DNA from: Pelagimonas sp017744045
GTDB lineage: Bacteria; Pseudomonadota; Alphaproteobacteria; Rhodobacterales; Rhodobacteraceae
Direction: 5' to 3' (one strand)
DNA: 64,000 nt
NCBI RefSeq assembly: GCF_017744045.1
Contig: NZ_JAGHRD010000010.1
Shown here: positions 59,754 to 64,000 of the stretch, piece by piece
Layout: each line of letters opens with the position of its first letter
How positions within the stretch are numbered: position 1 is the first letter of the stretch
Made by a program: the position numbers and the translations under genes
The notes under the pieces: generated by a model
Told to the model about the DNA's origin: nothing
The model's database searches: none
Seen by the model: the letters and a program-made list of their open reading frames with translations, nothing else

Positions 59754-60527
59754 TTACGCCATACGGTCCAGCAGCGCGGCGTGCAATTTCGGGTTGGCCC
59801 CGACCACGCCGTCGGTTTGCGGCACCGGGTTGTTGAACCGAAGCGGAGACCCACGCCGATCTGTGACCCGCGCGCCCGCCTCTGCGAGGATCAGCGCCCC
59901 GGCGGCAATGTCCCATTCCCAGCTGCGCCGAAAGGTGAACATCGCATCATAGCGCCCCTGCGCCACAAGGCTGAGCCGATAGGCCAGTGAGGGGCGGTGA
60001 TGGCGTTTGAAATTGGGGACAGGGTGGGTCCAGAATTGCGGGTCCGCACTGTGTTTGACCGCCAGAACATTGGCCTCATCCGGCTGTTTCGTCGCGCTGA
60101 CACCGATGGGCAACCCGTTCAGCCGCGCGCCCTGGCCGCGCGTGGCGGTATAGACCTTGTCCATCATCGGCAGGTAAACCACCGCCGCCACCGGCTCACC
60201 ATTTTCCACAACCGCTAAAGCATGGGACCAAGTTTTGCCCCCCTCAATAAAGGCGCGGGTGCCGTCGATGGGATCAACCACAAACACGCGTTCTTTGCCT
60301 TGGCGGGCGTCATCATCGGTGCTTTCTTCGGACAGCCAGCCATAATCCGGTCGCGCCTCGCGCAAGCGGTCCTCCAGCATGGTGTTCACGGCCAAGTCAG
60401 CCGCAGTGACCGGCCCGGCATCGTCGGGCTTTTGCTGAATGCTCAGCTCATTGCCGACAAAACTGCGCGCAATCTCACCGGCTTTAAGCGCGGTTTCCGT
60501 CAATAAGGTCAGATCACTCGCCGGCAA
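59754..60527 (-). CDS. cysQ: 3'(2'),5'-bisphosphate nucleotidase / inositol monophosphatase family
   Basis: 257 residues. Metal-binding motifs of the family: WLSEES, DPIDGTRAF (two aspartates), WEWDIAAG. A sugar phosphatase or adenosine bisphosphatase; CysQ is the usual name for this position beside pmbA. Start is a TTG at 60527 that overlaps the pmbA end by 14 bases, with AAGGG upstream. Confidence 0.85.
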   Translation of the reverse strand: MPASDLTLLTETALKAGEIARSFVGNELSIQQKPDDAGPVTAADLAVNTMLEDRLREARPDYGWLSEESTDDDARQGKERVFVVDPIDGTRAFIEGGKTWSHALAVVENGEPVAAVVYLPMMDKVYTATRGQGARLNGLPIGVSATKQPDEANVLAVKHSADPQFWTHPVPNFKRHHRPSLAYRLSLVAQGRYDAMFTFRRSWEWDIAAGALILAEAGARVTDRRGSPLRFNNPVPQTDGVVGANPKLHAALLDRMA

Positions 60528-61860
60528 GGGTCAACCCTTCGACCAGCAGAGAGGGGACAACATAGGTCAGCCAGGGGCGCGCATCATTGCCCGGAATGAT
60601 GGAGCCCAGCATATCGCGCAGATTGCCCGCAATGGTGACGCCAGACACCGGGTAGGCCGGTTCCCCGTTTTCGATCCAGACCCCGGACGCGCCACGGGAA
60701 TAATCGCCGGTGTTGGGGTTGATGGTCGACCCGATCATCGAGGTCACCAACAACCCGGTGCCCATCTGCTGCATCAGCTCCGCCTGGCTGGCGCTGCCTT
60801 GGGTCAATTCCATGTTCCAGGTTGCCGGACCAATCCCGCCCGAGACTGAGCGCGCTGCGTTACCCGTCGATTGCAGGCCAAGCTTGCGCGCATTGGCGAG
60901 ATCCAATGTCCACCCCTGTAACACCCCGCCACTGATCACCTGGCGCACCTGTGTGGGCAGGCCTTCGGCGTCAAAGGGGCGCGAGGCGGATTTGCGCGGG
61001 CGATGCGGGTTTTCGACCAGATCAATCCCTTTGGGCAAAACCTGCCCACCGAGATCGTTCAGCAGCCAAGAGGCCCCGCGCGCAATGGCCGATCCGTTGG
61101 CCGCCGCCAAAAGATGCCCGATCAACGAGGATGAAATCCGTTCGTCAAACAAGACCGGGTAGGCCCCGGTCTTGGGTTTCTGCGGGTTCATCCGGGCCAG
61201 CGCGCGCTTGGCCGCGGTTTCTCCGATCTCTTCGGGGTTGCGCAATTCGCTTTGGAACACGCGGCCATCACCGTCATAATCGCGCTCCATGCTCAGCCCT
61301 TCGCCTGCAATCGCCACGCAGGACATTGAGCGCGAGGTGCGGCGATAACCGCCGGAAAACCCGTTGCTGGCCGCGAGCGCCACATCGGTTGAACCGTAAC
61401 CTGCGGATGTGGAATGGATCTGTGTGATGCCCTCTTGGCTTAGGGCCGCCGCTTCGACGCGCTGGGCATCAGATTGCAAATCGGCTGGGGCCGGTTCGTC
61501 GCTGGGGTCGAACAGCTCAAGCGCGTCCAGATCCCAATCCCGCGCCAATTGGCTTGGATCGGCCAAACCGGCAAAGGGGTCTTCGGGGGCTTCCTTGGCC
61601 ATGGCCACCGCGCGTTCGGCCATGGTTTTCAAGGTTTCTGGCCGGGTGTCTGAGGCCGAAACAATGGCGCTGCGCTGCCCCAAGAACACGCGCAACCCAA
61701 TATCCTGCCCCTCAGAACGTTCCGCCTGTTCCAGCTTGCCGTCGCGCACATCAATGCTGATCGAGGTGCCCGCCAAGGCCATGGCATCGGCACTGTCGGC
61801 CCCGGCTTTCTTGGCCGCGTCCAAAAGCGCTTGGGTCAGGTCTTGGGGGGAAAGCGTCAT
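60514..61860 (-). CDS. pmbA: TldD/PmbA family metalloprotease-like protein
   Basis: 448 residues. Conserved blocks: SISIDVRDGKLEQAERSEGQDIGLRVFLGQRSA, SSSLIGHLLAAANGSAIARG, FDAEGLPT, GNAARSVSGG, NPNTGDYSRGASGVWIENGE. Partner of TldD in modified-peptide maturation and antitoxin turnover in other bacteria; tldD is not in the window. Followed by cysQ. Confidence 0.93.
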   Translation of the reverse strand: MTLSPQDLTQALLDAAKKAGADSADAMALAGTSISIDVRDGKLEQAERSEGQDIGLRVFLGQRSAIVSASDTRPETLKTMAERAVAMAKEAPEDPFAGLADPSQLARDWDLDALELFDPSDEPAPADLQSDAQRVEAAALSQEGITQIHSTSAGYGSTDVALAASNGFSGGYRRTSRSMSCVAIAGEGLSMERDYDGDGRVFQSELRNPEEIGETAAKRALARMNPQKPKTGAYPVLFDERISSSLIGHLLAAANGSAIARGASWLLNDLGGQVLPKGIDLVENPHRPRKSASRPFDAEGLPTQVRQVISGGVLQGWTLDLANARKLGLQSTGNAARSVSGGIGPATWNMELTQGSASQAELMQQMGTGLLVTSMIGSTINPNTGDYSRGASGVWIENGEPAYPVSGVTIAGNLRDMLGSIIPGNDARPWLTYVVPSLLVEGLTLAGE

Positions 61861-61900
61861 CTGATATCCTCAGTTGGTTTGTCGCGCATCGGGGCGGGCC

Positions 61901-62650
61901 CTATTGGCCTGCCGGTATGGAAACCCCGACGATGGGGCCCATACGCCGCCCGCTATCGGATCGGCCAAGCTCAGGCGCATAAAGGCGCGAGACATTGCCA
62001 TCCAGAAACAGCGCGTTGGGCGTGCCCAATTCATCGCGAAAGAGTTCTGCAAATTCGTAAAAGGTCACCGCATTGTCCGAAATTGCAAAGATCGCCTCGC
62101 TCCCATCAGCGCTGGTGCCGACACCATTGCGAATGAAACGTGACGTGCTGCTTTTCAGAAAGCGCGGATGCATCTGCCCGTCGATCACCAGCATCGGACC
62201 GGATTGGGTGGCATGGCGGCATTGCGGTTTCTGCGCGAGATAGGCGCGTGTCTCAATGACATCGGCGCGCTCTGGGCGGATGCAGAAAATACCATTGGGC
62301 AAAAGGCCGAAATTCCCCGGTCCGGGGTTTGAAATCACGCGCATCGATTCCTGGCCATTCTCGACATAATGGCCAACCGGGCGGCGATCATCGTGATACA
62401 TGCCCGCATTCATCGCAAAGACCAGCCGCCGCCCCAATCCGCGCAGTTTCAACTGCACGGTTTCAAATGACCCAAGCGGCGCGCCGTTCTGATCGTTCAG
62501 AAACAAGCTCAGCGCCTCTGTGCTGGCATCCACTCGGCAGATCGTGAACCCGTTGCTTTTGAAGCTCAGCCGCTCGCACTCCACCGCCTGCGCGGCGGCG
62601 GGGGCCAGAAACATCGCGGCCAAAGTGAAAACGAGGGAGCGCAGGCGCAA
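61901..62650 (-). CDS. Phosphodiester glycosidase family protein
   Basis: About 249 residues, secreted. Signal peptide LRLRSLVFTLAAMFLAPAAAQA; the domain shows MNAGMYHDDRRPVGHYVENGQ and FLDGNVSRLYAPE, which match the NAGPA-type phosphodiester glycosidase fold. Starts at TTG (62650) with GAGGT seven bases upstream and 11 bases after the rbfA stop; longer frames run over rbfA. Target glycan unknown. Confidence 0.75.
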   Translation of the reverse strand: MRLRSLVFTLAAMFLAPAAAQAVECERLSFKSNGFTICRVDASTEALSLFLNDQNGAPLGSFETVQLKLRGLGRRLVFAMNAGMYHDDRRPVGHYVENGQESMRVISNPGPGNFGLLPNGIFCIRPERADVIETRAYLAQKPQCRHATQSGPMLVIDGQMHPRFLKSSTSRFIRNGVGTSADGSEAIFAISDNAVTFYEFAELFRDELGTPNALFLDGNVSRLYAPELGRSDSGRRMGPIVGVSIPAGQ

Positions 62651-62660
62651 CGGGGTTACC

Positions 62661-63056
62661 TCATTTGTCCAGATCCCGGCGCACCTCTTCTTGCTCAAAG
62701 AGGCGGCGGGTTTCATCCATGCGGTCAAAGGTGTCATCGAGGCGAAAGCGCAGCTCGGGCGCGAATTTCAGGCTGAGACCATGGGTGACAGCACGGCGCA
62801 GCTCGCCTTTGTTGCGGCGCAGGATCGCGTTCATTTCCTCTTCGCCCTTGCCGCCCAACGGGACGACATAAACGGTGGCCACACGCAGATCGGGGGACAC
62901 GCGCACATCGCCGACGGTCAGCGACAGACGGTTGAGGTCGGGGTCATGGATTTCCCCCCGCAACAGGATCTCCGACAGTTTGCGCCGGATCAACTCGGCG
63001 ACGCGCAACTGACGTTGACGGGGGCCGGAATGTTCTTTGGATTTGTTTTTTGCCAT
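62661..63056 (-). CDS. rbfA: Ribosome-binding factor A
   Basis: 131 residues, KH-like domain with basic N-terminus (MAKNKSKEHSGPRQRQLRVAELIRRKLSEILLRGEIHDPDL) and the blocks VTVGDVRVSPDLRVATVYVV-like (LTVGDVRVSPDLRVATVYVVPLGG) and LKFAPELRFRLDDTFDRMDE. Acts in 16S rRNA 5'-end maturation. ATG 63056 chosen; it is divergent from dapB. Confidence 0.93.
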   Translation of the reverse strand: MAKNKSKEHSGPRQRQLRVAELIRRKLSEILLRGEIHDPDLNRLSLTVGDVRVSPDLRVATVYVVPLGGKGEEEMNAILRRNKGELRRAVTHGLSLKFAPELRFRLDDTFDRMDETRRLFEQEEVRRDLDK

Positions 63057-63142
63057 GCGGTCAGACTTAAGCGGTTGTCCCCCCTTTGCCAAGCGCGCTT
63101 GGGCCGGGTAAGGAGGCGATAAGCAAATTTTGGAGAAAAGCA

Positions 63143-63958
63143 ATGACCGAACAGCCGGGCGTGGTGGTGACAGGGGTTTCTGGCCGGATGGGCCAGATGC
63201 TGGTGCGTGAGATCCTGGCGCATGACAAATTGCGGCTGGTCGGGGCATTGGAGCGGGCCGGTCATGACTGGGTCGGGCGCGATCTGGGCGAGGCCATGGG
63301 CACCGCAGCGCTGGGTATTGCGGTCAGCGATGACGCGCTGGAGGTCTTTGCCAAGGCGCAGGCGGTGATTGATTTTACGGCCCCGGCGGCAACGGTAGAG
63401 TTTGCCGCTTTGGCCGCGCAGGCGCGCGCGGTGCATGTGATTGGCACCACAGGCATGACCGAAGAAGACCTGCAAAAGATCCATGTGGCCGCACGCCACG
63501 CAGTAATCGTGCGGGCCGGTAATATGAGCCTTGGGGTCAACCTGTTGACGCAAGTCACCAAACAGGTGGCGGCAGCGCTGGATGCGGATTGGGATATCGA
63601 GATCATTGAGGCCCACCATAACCGCAAGGTCGATGCGCCATCCGGCACAGCTTTGATGCTGGGCGAAGCGGCGGCTGCGGGGCGCGGCGTTAATCTTGAT
63701 GAGGTGTCAGATCGTGGCCGGGATGGTATCACCGGCGCGCGCAAGAAAGGCGATATCGGGTTTCACGCGGTGCGCGGCGGCGACATTGTGGGCGAGCATG
63801 AGGTTTTATTTGCCACCGGGGGTGAACGGATCTCGATCAAACATATGGCGTCGGATCGGTCCTTGTTTGCGCGCGGAGCCTTGAAAGCAGCGCTTTGGGG
63901 GCAGGATAAAGCGCCGGGTGAATATGACATGTTGGACGTGCTGGGGCTGAAGGGCTAA
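63143..63958 (+). CDS. dapB: 4-hydroxy-tetrahydrodipicolinate reductase
   Basis: NAD(P)H-dependent step in lysine and diaminopimelate synthesis. 271 residues; nucleotide site VVVTGVSGRMGQ; catalytic region EIIEAHHNRKVDAPSGTAL; GDIGFHAVRGGDIVGEHEV; C-terminal RSLFARGALKAALW. ATG 63143 follows GGAG. The window ends 42 bases beyond the stop in plain GC-rich sequence. Confidence 0.96.
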   Translation: MTEQPGVVVTGVSGRMGQMLVREILAHDKLRLVGALERAGHDWVGRDLGEAMGTAALGIAVSDDALEVFAKAQAVIDFTAPAATVEFAALAAQARAVHVIGTTGMTEEDLQKIHVAARHAVIVRAGNMSLGVNLLTQVTKQVAAALDADWDIEIIEAHHNRKVDAPSGTALMLGEAAAAGRGVNLDEVSDRGRDGITGARKKGDIGFHAVRGGDIVGEHEVLFATGGERISIKHMASDRSLFARGALKAALWGQDKAPGEYDMLDVLGLKG

Positions 63959-64000
63959 CCCCGCATCCCCCACTCCGATCAGGGCACAGCCCACCCGCCC

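Noticed and set aside
1..64000. CRISPR arrays or an origin of replication
   Set aside because: No regularly spaced short repeats, no DnaA-box cluster and no dnaA, parA or repABC-like gene are present.

Overview
The window is a high-GC, gene-dense chromosomal segment of an alphaproteobacterium, most likely a marine Rhodobacteraceae (roseobacter-type) species. The assignment rests on an L-malyl-CoA lyase very close to Rhodobacter Mcl1, the petABC order of the bc1 complex, the xerC-DUF484 pair, the lpxK-waaA-DUF4170-cysQ-pmbA block, ThiO instead of ThiH in thiamine synthesis, and dispersed GC-rich intergenic repeats. These are recognitions from sequence; no database search was run. Nothing indicates a plasmid, prophage, transposon or CRISPR array.

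Layout. 0-5 kb: aroC (minus), then a TPP riboswitch driving the thiamine ABC importer thiBPQ. 4.7-7.5 kb: cytochrome bc1 operon petABC (minus). 7.6-13.3 kb: outer-membrane protein, GST, xerC with a DUF484 partner, a monooxygenase-fold protein, a CtrA-like regulator with a degenerate receiver, and a universal stress protein. 13.3-19 kb: a second TPP riboswitch and the thiamine operon thiC-thiO-thiS-thiG-thiE-thiF (minus). 19-30.7 kb: housekeeping and regulatory genes: three one-domain transcription-factor families (two GntR, one Lrp), an AraC/GyrI-like regulator, tRNA-Ala, cysK, a Hint-domain protein, accA, a thioredoxin/CcdA pair and a LysE exporter. 30.9-32.9 kb: a two-gene nucleic-acid repair operon, an ATP-dependent RNA ligase followed by an HD-phosphoesterase/polynucleotide-kinase fusion. 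33-37.7 kb: mcl1, then a D-glutamate operon (dgcN, dgcA, a Nudix hydrolase, a D-amino-acid aminotransferase). 37.7-42.5 kb: a BON/OmpA-type envelope protein and a two-component system. 42.7-53.5 kb: a Liv-type ABC importer operon flanked by two AMP-forming CoA ligases and interrupted by a polysaccharide-lyase-like gene, small membrane proteins and a protein with an internal duplication. 53.5-64 kb: a pseudo-caspase/peptidoglycan-binding protein, rpmJ, tRNA-Val, N-formylglutamate amidohydrolase, a lipid A/core block, pmbA, rbfA and dapB.

How the parts fit. Uptake and synthesis of thiamine are both placed under TPP control. The D-glutamate genes form a tight translationally coupled unit: the aminotransferase can make D-glutamate from other D-amino acids, DgcN would acetylate it and DgcA would racemise the acetylated form. 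The Liv-type importer with two CoA ligases and an adjacent two-component system looks like a carboxylic-acid acquisition and activation locus, its substrate unknown. The RNA ligase and HD-kinase together carry every activity needed to heal and seal broken RNA ends, and this is the most system-like accessory locus of the window. The other striking items are two families of structured intergenic repeats and several proteins whose signature catalytic or phospho-acceptor residues have been lost.
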